64,000 nucleotides of DNA from Chaetoderma sp. LZ-2023a (GCA_034401795.1 CM067366.1:80361647-80425646); one strand, 5' to 3'. Shown: positions 10,801 through 21,059, counted from the stretch's first letter. Numbers and translations are program-made. The notes: a model not told the origin generated them from the letters alone.

Positions 10801-11491
10801 TAGGGACCAACGTAATGGGCGACGCCCATGGCGATGACGACGGTCTTATGACGCCCGCTGCCAGCATTTCAGCCACTTGATTCTTGACTATATACTGCTT
10901 GGCCAACGGTAGACGGTAGGCCTTTTGTCTTATAGGGTAAGCATCTCCTGTCGGTACCGTACACCTCACTTTGGGGACCAATCCTAATGTGTTTGGACGA
11001 GCCGTATCAAAGATATCGGCAAAGTCTACCATGACTTGGTCGATATCTTTGTATCCGGTCGTTTCTTTACAACTTGCATAGACATAATTTGTCTGTTCCC
11101 TATGTGGATAATCAAAAGGATATACCTGGCCAAACCATACTACTATTTTGGCCTGATAGTCAATCTTTGCATTTCCCAGGTGCAAAGCGTCCGCTCCAAG
11201 TAAACATTCATGCCTCATTCTGGCCACAATCGTACTAGGGATGGGTCGGGCGTTCTCGAATTTTACTTGTGTTTCTCCCAACAACTTTATCGGGGAACCA
11301 TTTACAGCCAAGAGCGTTCTTGCTCTTTTCAATGGCCTAGCATTCAACATGCTACGCCATATATCTTTTCGAATCAAGGATGTGCTAGCACCGGTATCCA
11401 CTAAGGCATGCAGGTACTTACCCTGATCCAATGGACCGTTTTTATCCAATCTTAGACGGATTAGAAACCGCTCGGTCGGTATGCTTACCAA
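7859..11491 (-). CDS. pol: Gypsy pol polyprotein: protease, RT, RNase H, integrase
   Basis: Open frame of 1210 codons. The first codon at 11491 is TTG, not ATG, and it overlaps the end of gag by 7 bases in the -1 frame, so expression by -1 frameshifting is likely. Domains: aspartic protease (DTGAS at 32-36); reverse transcriptase (MDLKSGYWQI near 275, FVDD at 338-341); RNase H (YTDAS near 485, YTDHKPL near 552); integrase with an HHCC zinc site (H698, H703, C733, C736) and catalytic D764, D824 and E860, the last in NGRTERFNRTLKE. The order RT-RNase H-integrase is that of Ty3/Gypsy. The last ~200 residues are basic and proline-rich. No breaks seen. Confidence 0.96.
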   Translation of the reverse strand: MVSIPTERFLIRLRLDKNGPLDQGKYLHALVDTGASTSLIRKDIWRSMLNARPLKRARTLLAVNGSPIKLLGETQVKFENARPIPSTIVARMRHECLLGADALHLGNAKIDYQAKIVVWFGQVYPFDYPHREQTNYVYASCKETTGYKDIDQVMVDFADIFDTARPNTLGLVPKVRCTVPTGDAYPIRQKAYRLPLAKQYIVKNQVAEMLAAGVIRPSSSPWASPITLVPKKDGGTRFCVDYRKLNSVCKKDSYPLPNIADIFDSMCGATIFSTMDLKSGYWQIPMDSQDIEKTAFVCSEGLFDFVRMPFGFANSGAVFQRAMNDVFREFVGKYLHVFVDDIVIYSRNPAEHAQHLRTVMRRIREYNLQVKKSKCDFAQPSVDLLGYRVSAQGVAPQVQKVKVIREMSPPRDVGEVRSFLGATGYYRSCVQGYAEIAKPLIELTKKYKRFEWGQEEQQAFKKLQNLLCSETVLTYPNLNAPYRLYTDASSYAIGAILVQVDDKGIERVIQYVSSTLKDSQLNWPVIEKEAYAVIYALKKLRPYLFGAQFTVYTDHKPLKSLFVGEVKNTKVQRWAVLIAEYGCKIEYIQGSKNIRADMLSRLRRPVEVATLDTGDFVIPDVDEGVLPHVPLEAFDIPYDELCAEQTKEYPELFKNTPEEYMVKNGILYSLITPSALDAEYPRIVLPTLFREKVLRMAHERAGHQGLQKTIGMVRDSFVWTSLRKDVIRMLETCTKCQVNRPVTTRPRYSEMPMANYPGQIIGMDLIGPLLESNKGNVYIMTVIDHCSAWAEAYPIAAKTSQNVEEKFFNEYVARHGVPEIIITDHGKEFCSHSLEERFKEHGIDHRRSSPYHPQTNGRTERFNRTLKELIQKGVNNASRAWEDELGAALTAYRSTRHSTTGYTPFYLTYGRRVRLPMAVPIDASQDLGERLTYLNNALLRAREGTARSREIHREQVNKRANAGEFKVGDSVVVKAEERMKLTSRSDPEYEIFKINGPVAHVRHQRSGRMRVLNICKLRVVDLEMCWDAVRPRPIRNPTKGTKASHHPRAKLPEPEPMVTDADTTPQARKKRPASDIEPEVRTGGKRVDRKRVQPSTNRSRNHESPSDVIKTPKPMVIDAPEAAPELLSEPMEMLPSHPYMLRKRRHIPDDDCDSKQLRLDLKRKQGYGRENESGNKRLRIGVIDSALYDDVLYADFISRINAVIRRHNRR

Positions 11492-12477
11492 CGGTCTCCT
11501 CCGTCCTTGTTTAACGAAGGGCTCCTTCGTCCACTGACCACTTCCGCGTAACTGTTCCGGCGGGAGGACGAATTGTGCCCGGCACCGTATGAATAACGGC
11601 CCATTTCATCCGTCCCCTCCCCGGTTAACACAAAACCGTCGCGGTCGACATACTCGTCACGGTCGCGTCTAGCATTGTTCATGTCCATGCGAACATTGCG
11701 CGAACACTCGCGAGGTGTAGCTTGTCGGTCGTCTGTACGTCGATCATTCACCTCGTTAATGTCCATGTTAACGTCTTCTTCTCGTCGTCTCTTCACGGCG
11801 ATTCGAGGTTGACTATTCAACGGCGATGGTGCACGGTTCCTGCCTTGCTGTGCTTGCGGGCAATCCCGTGCGAAGTGTCCACTCCGACCACATTCGAAAC
11901 ATTTTACCGTCATGGCAGGATTCGTCTGTCGTCTCATATATTCCCCAAAACACTGCTGGGCCGTGTGTCCTTCTCTCCCGCATTGGTTACAGGTCATAGG
12001 CGGCGCCCGTCGCGGTTGTCGGGGTCGCTGGGCAGCCTGTCTACCAACATTCTCCCGCGGCTGTGCCGCTTGGCGGCAGTCACTTTTGTAATGGCCAACC
12101 CGGCCACAATTGTAGCAGGTAATGTGCTGCAATTCTCGTCCCGTTCTGACTGGTCGGGACGTGGGTGGGGTGCATTGTTTTACCTGCGTGACTGTCTTCT
12201 TCATGGGCTGGGCGGCCTCGGCCGCCGGCTTCTGCTGCTGTAGCTGAAGATCTCTGACCAAGCCACACAGTTGCTCGATCATCTTGCTCTGCTGATCAGT
12301 TTGCTTCTTCATGGTCCGTATTACGTTCCATATCTCTCTTTCCTCCCCCGGGCCTACCATATTCACCTCCATGCCTTCCTCCCGTCGTTCGTCGATTTTC
12401 ATGGCTCGAAGTAGGTCATCGCACGTAGCCTCCTCCTCTGAAATTTCGATTGCCCGGGCCAAGGTGGCAGTCTTCTT
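11485..12477 (-). CDS. gag: gag, distal part (nucleocapsid) after an in-frame stop
   Basis: This frame directly continues the upstream gag frame beyond a TGA at 12478-12480; the open stretch has no early ATG. It carries three CCHC zinc knuckles (C-x2-C-x4-H-x4-C), beginning CYNCGRVGH, CNQCGREGH and CFECGRSGH, which bind RNA in retroviral and Gypsy nucleocapsids. A Gln-rich predicted coiled coil precedes them and an Arg-rich tail follows. Its stop overlaps the start of the pol frame. Because it lacks its own start, I treat it as the distal half of one gag gene. Confidence 0.9.
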   Translation of the reverse strand, partial: KKTATLARAIEISEEEATCDDLLRAMKIDERREEGMEVNMVGPGEEREIWNVIRTMKKQTDQQSKMIEQLCGLVRDLQLQQQKPAAEAAQPMKKTVTQVKQCTPPTSRPVRTGRELQHITCYNCGRVGHYKSDCRQAAQPRENVGRQAAQRPRQPRRAPPMTCNQCGREGHTAQQCFGEYMRRQTNPAMTVKCFECGRSGHFARDCPQAQQGRNRAPSPLNSQPRIAVKRRREEDVNMDINEVNDRRTDDRQATPRECSRNVRMDMNNARRDRDEYVDRDGFVLTGEGTDEMGRYSYGAGHNSSSRRNSYAEVVSGRRSPSLNKDGGDRW

Positions 12478-13107
12478 TCATATGATTCGCTTGCTAAGGC
12501 GATGGTCGGATAGACCCTTAAGGTATATCCCCAGCACTGTCCGACGGTTGTCGGCGTTTTCAGTTGGGTACGCGCGCGCGCTCATCTCTCGGAATCGTCG
12601 GTTGAAGGTTACGATCGTCTCGTTCCTGCGCTGTTGTACGCCTTCTAGATCGTACTTAATGCGCTCGCCCTCATTAGCCGATACAAAGTTTACAGTGATA
12701 TACTCATAAAACTCGTCGAACGTGACGTCTTCTCGAACCTTGCCTACCAAGAACCCATCAATGGCTCTTGACAGTTGGCCGCGCGCCGCTCGGGTTATGA
12801 CGTAGGCTGGTACGCCCCTTAGTTTCCCCTCGTTTGCGACCCACGCTCTCCTTGTCTCATCTAAAAATGTTCGTACCTCTTCCGGTACCACTCCGTCGCA
12901 GGGCTGAATGCGGTATATTGTCTCCTGTATCTCCTTCCGATATACCCGTTCAGCTTCCCGACGGTCGCTGCTTTCTATAATGGCTCCCGCCATCGCTACG
13001 CCCATCGTTTGCATAGCGGTGACGGTTTCCTGTCGAAGCTGGTGTGCTACCGGTATTTCTATGGGTGGCATATTTGGGTCGGCGGTTCTTTTGGGTCCCG
13101 TTGCCAT
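12478..13107 (-). CDS. gag: gag, proximal part (capsid region), ends at in-frame TGA
   Basis: ATG at 13105-13107, 209 codons, ending at TGA 12478-12480. The region from about residue 70 resembles the retrotransposon gag (capsid) domain: an aromatic/Glu-rich segment, then FNRRFREMSARAY and a YLKGL motif near the end. The same frame continues past the stop with zinc knuckles, so the TGA falls inside the C-terminal half of the capsid. Either this is a recent nonsense mutation that disables this copy, or the stop is read through. The near-perfect state of the rest and the identical LTRs allow both. Confidence 0.85.
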   Translation of the reverse strand: MATGPKRTADPNMPPIEIPVAHQLRQETVTAMQTMGVAMAGAIIESSDRREAERVYRKEIQETIYRIQPCDGVVPEEVRTFLDETRRAWVANEGKLRGVPAYVITRAARGQLSRAIDGFLVGKVREDVTFDEFYEYITVNFVSANEGERIKYDLEGVQQRRNETIVTFNRRFREMSARAYPTENADNRRTVLGIYLKGLSDHRLSKRII

Positions 13108-13114
13108 TCTTTGG

Positions 13115-13357
13115 TTACTGGTAATGTAACGTGATGACGACTCTCTGCAACCGGGGTTGGTCTGGGCAATTTATCTCTGTAGTTACTTCTACGGTCGACC
13201 CCGCGCGATACTCGCGATGTTGGGTGATTCTGGTACTGTCTGTTATTTTCGCTGCTTCTAGGAACGCTCGTACACGGTCAGCGACGTCTGTCAGTACTGC
13301 TGCCGAATTAGTGCGCGGCGTTCCTGGTTGGGCCATATACTGTATGTTACTACTCAC
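13115..13357 (-). CDS. small open frame upstream of gag, function unknown
   Basis: 80 codons beginning GTG, with a first ATG giving 73 residues (MAQPGTPRTN). It ends 7 bases before the gag ATG, in another frame. It lies between the primer binding site and gag, where leader open frames occur in some elements. No domain is recognised, and it may be a chance frame. Confidence 0.3.
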   Translation of the reverse strand: MSSNIQYMAQPGTPRTNSAAVLTDVADRVRAFLEAAKITDSTRITQHREYRAGSTVEVTTEINCPDQPRLQRVVITLHYQ

Positions 13358-13377
13358 GGTTGGGTGCTCTGGATCCT

Positions 13378-13393
13378 GGCAGTGGGCTCACCA
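13378..13393 (-). other. primer binding site candidate
   Basis: One base inside the 5' LTR, the minus strand reads TGGTGAGCCCACTGCC. It starts with TGG as expected for the complement of a tRNA CCA end. I could not match it to a particular tRNA. Confidence 0.5.
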
Positions 13394-13394
13394 C

Positions 13395-14769
13395 TGAAGA
13401 TTTCTGATCTTCGGGTCCTCGTGAATTAACCCTCTTCCCACTTCGGCAAGACTTGTATGTGAGGTTGCTGCGACAACCTGTCTTACCGAGGATGAAAGAG
13501 AATGATACGAGCTCGCCTCGTCTAAAAGATGTATCAGACGATATTTATATTCGTATCCGGGCCTGATCTGACTGATGTTTCAGAACGTATAGATTCGCTA
13601 CGGTGGTCTTCCGTAGTATCCAGATTTAACAACACCAAACTCGTGCCTTGGTTATCAAGGTGATAGATTTATTCTTAAACTAACTGTACATATAACTATA
13701 GTGGCTTTTTGCTGCCACAAGTAAAAGATACTGACTTTATACAAGTTTGACTATATTTGATTACTTTACTTAAATTTAATGTTTCCTAACCCTAACACTA
13801 TTTCAATGCACACCAACGACGGGACTCTCAATCTAACTTATTCAGCTCTTGATTTCGACCGGACTCCTGATTAAAAGTTAAAGTCCACTCTTTATACTTT
13901 TCTGGAGCTCCCTACCATGTTCGTTCTGGTTCTTCTTTCCAGAGTTTGATTCGATTCTCATTGATTGTGACGTCATCCTGACTAATCAAATCACGATTTT
14001 CTCTCTTATGAATCGAACACCGAACAAGTTAAGTGATGGAATCCTATCCGATACCTCCCCAAATTTGATACTGATGGATGAGTATTTTCGACATTTTTCG
14101 TCTGGTTTTCTAATCTTCTTGGCGCCAGACGCTACCATGTCCATGTCCGGCCCCTTGCTTATTAGGCCTGCGCCTGTATTTTGCAAGGGTGTCACGAAGT
14201 AGGTATCAAGTGGCATATCCACTTCACCACACCCGGCGCCGTATCTGGTGTCGTGGGTGTCGCCTCTATACAATTATAGAAATTCGGCCCCATTACCCCG
14301 GTCTTATGGTAAGTCGGTCGTCGCCACGTTACTATGTCATTCTATGATTCATTCAATCTGTGCTACATACATATATTCTGTTCGTAGCCCCTACCGACGC
14401 TCTTGCTTGAATATTTAGAAAACTATTGGTCGTAACTTCTGCTGAATATGATAAAAGGTTATGCCGTGCCTGCAGCAACAACTTTCATCTTTCAACCACC
14501 GATAGATTCCATCAGTTCGCTGCCCTAAATCTTAGTCTATTCTATTCCAATTTTACTTACTGTATTAATTACATTTTCATGTTAGTTTCGCACATCGACT
14601 TGAGCACACACTAGATCGCGCTATTACATCTATTACATTTTTCGTTCATCGTGTTATCCGTTCCTTATCTCGCCTGGTATTCAAATATGGTAATTCACTG
14701 GGGTCTTAGACTGCAAATGTAAGATGTCCCCGGGGTCATGACTCCCCAGAAGACAATCCCATATCTACA
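13395..14769 (-). repeat. 5' LTR of the Gypsy provirus
   Basis: 1375 bp, offset by exactly 9672 bases from the other LTR, with the same internal open frames at the same offset. TG...CA ends. The promoter should lie here; on the minus strand CTATAATTGTATAGAGG (around 14260-14285) could be TATA-like, a weak call. Confidence 0.95.
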
Positions 14770-17215
14770 ACATGTCCACTGATCCAGGTGCTATAACACC
14801 CATGCTGGTCACATGTCCACTGATCCAGGTGCTTTAACACCCGTGCTGGTCACATGTCCACTGACACAGGTGCTTTAACACCCATGCTGGTCACATGTCC
14901 ACTGACACAGATGCTTTAACACCTGTGCTGGTCACATGTCCACTGACCCAGGTGCTTTAACACCCATGCTGGTCACATGTCCACTGACAAAGGTGCTTTA
15001 ACACCCGTGCTGGTCACATGTCCACTGACACAGGTGCTTTAACACCCGTGCTGATCACATGTCCACTGACACAGATGCTTTAACACCTGTGCTGGTCACA
15101 TGTCCACTGACCCAGGTACTTTAACACCCATGCTGGTCACATGTCCACTGACACAGGTGCTTTAACACCTGTGCTGGTCACATGTCCACTGAGCCAGGTG
15201 CTTTAACACCCATGCTGGTCACATGTCCACTGACACAGGTGCTTTAACACCCATGCTGGTCACATGTCCACTGACACAGGTGCTTTAACACCCGTGCTGG
15301 TCACATGTCCACTGACCCAGGTGCTTTAAGAGCCATCCTGGTCATATGTCCACTGACCCAGGTACTTTAACACCCATGCTAGTCATATGTCCACTGACAC
15401 AGGTGCTTTAACACCCATGCTGGTCACATGTCCACTGACCCAGGTACTTAACACCCATGCTGGTCACATGTCCACTGACCCAGGTGCTTTAACACCCATG
15501 CTGGTCACATGTCCACTGACCCAGGTGTTTTACGAACCATGCTGGTCACATGTCCACTGACCCAGGTGTTTTACGAACCATGCTGGTCACATGTCCATTG
15601 ATCCAGGTGCTTTAAGAGCCATGCTGGTCACATGTCCACTGACCCAGGTACTTTAACACCCATGCTGGTCACATGTCCACTGACCCAGGTGCTTTAAGAG
15701 CCATCCTGGTGATATGTCCACTGACCCAGGTGCTTTAAGAGCCATGCTGGTCATATGTCCACTGACCCGGGTGCTTTAACACCTGTGCTTGTCACATGTC
15801 CACTGACCCGGGTGCTTTAAGACCTTTGTTGGTTACATGTCCACTGACCCAGGTGCCTTAAGACCATTGGGGCTCACATGTCCACTGACCCAGGTGCTTT
15901 AAGACCATTGTGGCTCACATGTCCACTGACCCAGGTGCCTTAAGAACCATGCTGGTCACATGCTGACTCAGGTGCTTTAAGACCATGGTGGGTCACATGT
16001 CCACTGACCCAGATGATTTAAGACCGTTGTGGGTCACATGTCCACTGACCCAGGTGCTTTAAGACCATGGTGGGTCACATGTCCACTGACCCAGGTGCTT
16101 TAAGACCATTGTGCTTTAAGACCATTGTAGGTCACATGTCTAATGACCCAGGAGCTTTAAGAACCATGCTGGTCACATGACTGTCCCAGGTGGTTTAAGA
16201 CCATGGTGGCTCACATGTCCACTGACCCAGGTGCTTTAAGACCATGGTGGGTCACATGTCCACTGACCCAGGTGCTTTAAGACCATTGTGCTTTAAGACC
16301 ATTGTAGGTCACATGTCTAATGACCCAGGAGCTTTAAGAACCATGCTGGTCACATGACTGTCCCAGGTGGTTTAAGACCATGGTGGCTCACATGTCCACT
16401 GACTCAGGTGCTTTAAGACCATTGTGGGTGACATCTATTGACCCAGGTGCTTTAAGAACCATGCTGGTCAAATGGCTGACCCAGGTGCTTTAAGACCATT
16501 GTGGGTCACATCTACTGACCCAGGTGTTTTAAGAACCATTGTGGGTGACATGGCTGACCAAGGTGCTTTAAGACCATGGTGGGTCACATGGCTGACCCAG
16601 GTGCTTTAAAACCATTGTGGGTCACATCTACTGACCCAGGTGTTTTAAGACCATTGTGGGTCACATCTACTGACCCAGGTGTTTTAAGAACCATTGTGGG
16701 TGACATGGCTGACCAAGGTGCTTTTAAGACCATGGTGGGTCACATGGCTGACCCAGGTGCTTTAAAACCATTGTGGGTCACATCTACTGAACCAGGTGCT
16801 TTCAGAACCATTGTGGGTCACATGGCTGACCCAGGTGCTTTAAGAACCATTGTGGGTCACATCTACTGAACCAGGTGCTTTAAGAACCATTGTGGGTCAC
16901 ATGGCTGACCCAGGTGCTTTAAGAACCATTGTGGGTCACATGGCTGACCCAGGTGCTTTAAGAACCACGCTGGTCACATGACTGACCCAGGTGCTTTAAG
17001 AACCACGCTGGTCACATGGCTGACCCAGGTGCTTTAAGAACCATTGTGGGTCACATCTACTGAACCAGGTGCCTTAAGAACCATTGTGGGTCACATGGCT
17101 GACCCAGGTGCTTTAAGAACCATGCTGGTCACATGGCTGACCCAGGTACTTTAAGAACCACGCTGGTCACATGGCTGACCCAGGTGCTTTAAGAACACTG
17201 TGGATCATATGTCCA
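14770..17215. repeat. 38-41 bp tandem repeat array, right part
   Basis: Continues the array cut by the provirus; its first four bases, ACAT, are the second copy of the target duplication. Near the provirus the units are the 41 bp form. From about 15800 they change to shorter, more diverged forms such as GGTGCTTTAAGAACCATTGT with GGTCACATGGCTGACCCA, and the array fades by 17215. Open frames inside it are periodicity artefacts. Confidence 0.95.
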
Positions 17216-18389
17216 TTAACCCAGCAGCATGAAGATGATTGTGAATCATATGTTCACTGCCACAATCACTTTAAATTATAATCGAATATGAACAAAATTA
17301 AAATTGTACATATTTTCAGTGGACATAATGCTGCTGAATATAAATAAATGGATTTCATTGAAAGACAAGCATAAGCAAATTATCAAAATGTACTCATGGA
17401 CCAATTTTGAAACAAATCCAGAAACTTTCTAAAACATATGCTCTGGAAACCGTTTAGGATGTCTTTTATGGTACACAACTCTCACGAACATCAAGATTTC
17501 GCTGACATAAAATCCAAACATTGTAGCCATGTACACCACATCGAAAGTGAATCCATGCACGCTATAAGGCCAAAATAAAAATAGTTTTGTTTCCTGTAAA
17601 CCTCCCGGGTGAAATTCTTCTTTTTTTTCACCCAGCCGGGAATAAAATAATTTTTTTTCCTACTCGGCATAAATGTTAAAACATGCATACATTTGTCAAA
17701 CTATACAAATTACAACGTTTTAAGGCCATTTGTATGCAATGTGAATCCCTTTTGCTAACTATGACATGAAAAACATGACAAATTTGGAAATTAGAACAAT
17801 ATTTAATGGATATCTAGTCAAATATCTGGAAAACAAATATATATATATATATGACCTTTTTAAAATAAATTAATAATTGAAAAAAAAATTAATTTCCTCC
17901 CTTCCTACCGAAATCTTTTTTCGTCACTCGGTTTGCAGGAAGCAAACATTTTTTTACGGATGGCCTAAATACTCATTTTAAATCAGTGTTAAGCTCCCAT
18001 TAGCAAATGCAACAATTATTCTTTATCAACTATTACCTTCACCTTTGGCCTCAGTCATTAAATTGACATGTTTTCATTCATAGATTGATAAAGAGCTGTG
18101 TGTCGGTGTAACATGTTTGGTATAATATTCTTTATCATAACTGTTGGATATTTTCAAATACCTTTATTGGAAGCCATGACTCAAATTAAATCCAAAATAT
18201 CCAGGATAACATTACTCACATTATAGAGCATTTGTCATATCTGGTTTGTGTCAGAATATAAAGCAATATTGCCATCTCTCTGTAACATCATTTTAACTTC
18301 AGACAATAGCATACAGTACACCTAAAAATAATCTAGATTGTTTCCAAAACAAAAACAGAAAAAACATGTTCCTTAGTAAGAAATGTTTG
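17216..18389. other. AT-rich intronic DNA, no gene seen
   Basis: Between the array and the next palindrome. There are runs of A and T and a short TA tract near 17840. I find no splice-bounded open frame here. Confidence 0.5.
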
Positions 18390-18480
18390 GTTGAATATTT
18401 TGAAGATAATTGGATTGGAAGACATTTCTTCCGATTAGGCAGCAATGTCTTCCAATCCAATTATCTTCAAAATATTCAAT
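18390..18480. repeat. palindromic repeat, family P1
   Basis: Nearly perfect palindrome: TTGAATATTTTGAAGATAAT on the left and its complement on the right, around a short centre. Its middle (GGATTGGAAGACATT) differs from other P1 copies while the outer arms match. Confidence 0.75.
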
Positions 18481-18539
18481 AGTACGTTATATTTTGTTTC
18501 GGAAATATGTTAGTTATTTCTGAGCGTCACTGTATTTAC

Positions 18540-18600
18540 CTGCACATTCAGAAGCTGCTGCTTTCGATTTCTCATCAGCATATGTCACCACAGAAGCTAT
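18540..18600 (-). CDS. host gene 2, exon (unidentified protein)
   Basis: Minus-strand acceptor CTTTTTCCAG before 18600 and donor GTAAATAC after 18540. The 61 bp exon starts in phase 0 and ends one base into a codon; its peptide is IASVVTYADEKSKAAASECA. It joins in phase to 20275-20319 upstream and 1838-1923 downstream. Family not recognised. Confidence 0.7.
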
Positions 18601-18835
18601 CTGGAAAAAGCAATGTCTATGCATGTAACAGCATGCCAATAATGTTTATCATAAGCAATGGAATCCTTTGTTAATAATACATTGCTCATGGTACGGGAAT
18701 ATAAATTAGGGGAGGGGGGGTGCACAAACATACCTGAAGTGAAGTAGATTGACTTGAGACAGCCATAGGTGTCTCTATACTATTTTCATGTAGGATTATA
18801 TGACAATATCCTAATCAAAGATAATGATACATGCA

Positions 18836-19050
18836 TAACCCTTTCATGATGTCTGCGATGGTCTTGAGAATGTCCATTTGTAAGCCAAGGTTACTATTTT
18901 TTTTAATTTACCACTAGGCTGACTGGCTCGATAAGCGAGCCAGTCATTCCAGTGATAAATTAAAAAAAAAAGTTCTCTTGGCCTACAAATGGGCATTTAA
19001 AAAGAAAATATTTTGATTTTCTTGGCCCAATTTAGCCATTAAAGGGTTAA
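18836..19050. repeat. palindromic repeat, family P2
   Basis: About 215 bp, with TAACCCTTT at one end and CCATTAAAGGGTTAA at the other. Inside is a second palindrome around GACTGGCTCGATAAGCGAGC, flanked by TTTACCACT/AGTGATAAA arms and TCCATTTGTA/TACAAATGGG. The layout suggests a non-autonomous fold-back or MITE-type element. Confidence 0.75.
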
Positions 19051-19617
19051 ATATTTGATCTGTTGAAGAGCAATATTTTCCAAATAGAGACAATCTGCAT
19101 CCATGTCTAACATCTATATATATACTATCTTAATATTCACTAAATTAATTAGTCAACTTCAGCACTGTAATACTCTCCCAATACGTGTTGACATCAGCGT
19201 CCACTTGTAACGTAACCGATTGCACGAGCATTGCTTTGCTTCTATGCCAAAAATTTGTTCTCAATATAAAAAGTAAACTGATTATACACTCATCTTCAAG
19301 CAGGGGCAGATTGAGGGCTTGAACCACATCCTTGCATTGGTGAAATGATCTGTAATTGTATAGCCCTTAAAATGCACCACAGAATGCATAGGTATGCCAA
19401 ATCCGATTCACAAAGAAACCGGGACTATCCAGGTGGACCCCTTGTTCATCATGTATTGGCTAAGATGTGCCATTGGAAGTTTTGATGACACCACCATCAC
19501 TGATCCATGTCCAGGATGCCTGCATCCACTCATGTAAAGGAAGAGACTCAACTTCTCAATTAACTGCATGTCATAAATGTAATTTTGATCGAGACAGTCT
19601 ACTTATTGAGTCACGTA

Positions 19618-19920
19618 ATCCTTTAACACTCATGTCAGGCAAAAAAGACTTCCATAGTGGGCTTGAGAACATGTCTATTTGCAGACCAAGAAGACTATTT
19701 TTGACAATTTACCACTGAAATGACTGGCTCCGTTATTGAGCCAGTCATTCCAGTGGTAAATTATCAAGAATCTTCTCTTGGTCTGCAAATAGACAGGCCA
19801 AAAGATATATATTTAAAAATTCATCACTGTAATGGCTGGCTCTATTACTCAGCCAGTTATTCCAGTGATCCAATTTTCCAAAATATTCGTGATCTGAAAA
19901 TTAGCCAATACTAAGGAGAA
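19618..19920. repeat. palindromic repeat, family P2, compound copy
   Basis: Begins near CCTTTAACACTCATGTC. It holds one full GACTGGCTCCGTTATTGAG hairpin (19665-19792) and a second, more diverged one centred near 19845. It looks like one copy nested in or fused to another. Confidence 0.6.
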
Positions 19921-19949
19921 ATTTAGAATTTCTTTACCAACCTTGACCT

Positions 19950-20168
19950 TTAACTGTCTGACTGCTGAATTTTTTGCATACTACACTTTCCATCGGGTTT
20001 AACTCTGTATAAGCTGAATAATTTGAAAACAATTTGAATGACAGTTGTTGGTGGCTAAGCCACCAACGGCTTTCCTTCAAATTATTTTCAAAATATTCAG
20101 CAAGTCCAGAGTTATCACCCATTTAAGTTATTTTCTGCTGGCATGCAGCAGTCAGACAGTTAAGGGTT
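19950..20168. repeat. palindromic repeat, family P3
   Basis: Outer arms TTAACTGTCTGACTGCTG and CAGCAGTCAGACAGTTAA, inner arms GCTGAATAATTTGAAAA and TTTTCAAAATATTCAGC. A related copy is at 30108-30335. Its core resembles P1, but the outer arms are different. Confidence 0.7.
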
Positions 20169-20274
20169 AATATACACCCTTCTGATCTTGCAGAAACCAG
20201 TGAATTACAATTGTTTCCCATCCCATTGCTGGCTATTTAGAAATATACTGCCAGTGACATCACTGTTTCCTTAC

Positions 20275-20319
20275 CCTAATCACAACTTTAACAGCTTCAT
20301 CAACATCATTGGCCTTGTC
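20275..20319 (-). CDS. host gene 2, exon (unidentified protein)
   Basis: Minus-strand acceptor CTTTGTTACAG before 20319 and donor GTAAGG after 20275. Exactly 45 bp, 15 codons in phase 0: DKANDVDEAVKVVIR. Both neighbours join in the same phase. Acidic then hydrophobic, as in a helix. Confidence 0.7.
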
Positions 20320-21059
20320 CTGTAACAAAGAGGAAGAATAAAAACATGGAGCAATAACCACCCACACCATCATGCTCTGCTGCTGCTGCTGTTGACACTT
20401 GTTTTTGTCACATTTCACATTTTTGCAGATTGTTCAGATCACGACCAAAGCTGTGCAATCCTAGCATATGCTCACACCCTTATTGTGCTAAATTTGATTT
20501 GAATCTGACAAGAAGTTTCCAAGATATCCATATATACAGAATTTGCTCCGATCCGGATATATTCTTTCATTCGGATCATGGCTAAACTCAGGAAATCATT
20601 TCACACAGTAAGATCGTTCATTGTGTTAAAATTAGAGCCAAATCTACCTGATCTTGGCCTTCTAAGCTTTAATTATACACGGAATATTGATGTATCAAGG
20701 GTTTACCTAGTTACCATAAACAATAGCAGTAGCATCATAATATACTAGTTTATTTTTTATCCTCCAGCCAAAGGCACGTGTCAGGTATACTTCAACGTTG
20801 TGGTTTACCATTTTTTACCAGTTTATACAACACAGTTGTTGAATGCCTAATCTTGTAGCTAGCTAGATATATCAATCATACTTCACTGAGTTAATAAGCC
20901 AACTTTGAACTTTCTTCCGACTCATGAGGCTAACATATATTGAGCCACACTGAGTGGATGTTACACATCCTCTGGCACCTGTGGTTCAATCAGTTAGTCA
21001 CGCTGAGTGGATAGTCTGCTCATTATCTGTCCATTGGAGTCTCAATTCACCTTTCCAGA

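Larger units (their letters stand above)
3723..14769 (-). mobile_element. Ty3/Gypsy provirus with envelope-like gene (errantivirus-like)
   Basis: Complete LTR element of 11,047 bp on the minus strand: 5' LTR 13395-14769, primer-binding-site candidate, gag, pol (protease, RT, RNase H, integrase), env-like gene, purine tract, 3' LTR 3723-5097. The domain order is that of Ty3/Gypsy, and the envelope has the cleavage and fusion motif known from errantivirus and baculovirus F proteins. The LTRs are the same length and read identically wherever compared, so the insertion looks young. One in-frame stop breaks gag, so this copy may be defective. It is inserted in a 41 bp tandem array with an ACAT target duplication. 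Confidence 0.95.

Noticed and set aside
16576..16869. 97-codon frame in the right array
   Set aside because: Periodicity artefact of the 39 bp units.
19145..19327. 60-codon minus-strand frame as an exon of gene 2
   Set aside because: No usable donor, and it does not fit the phase of neighbouring exons.
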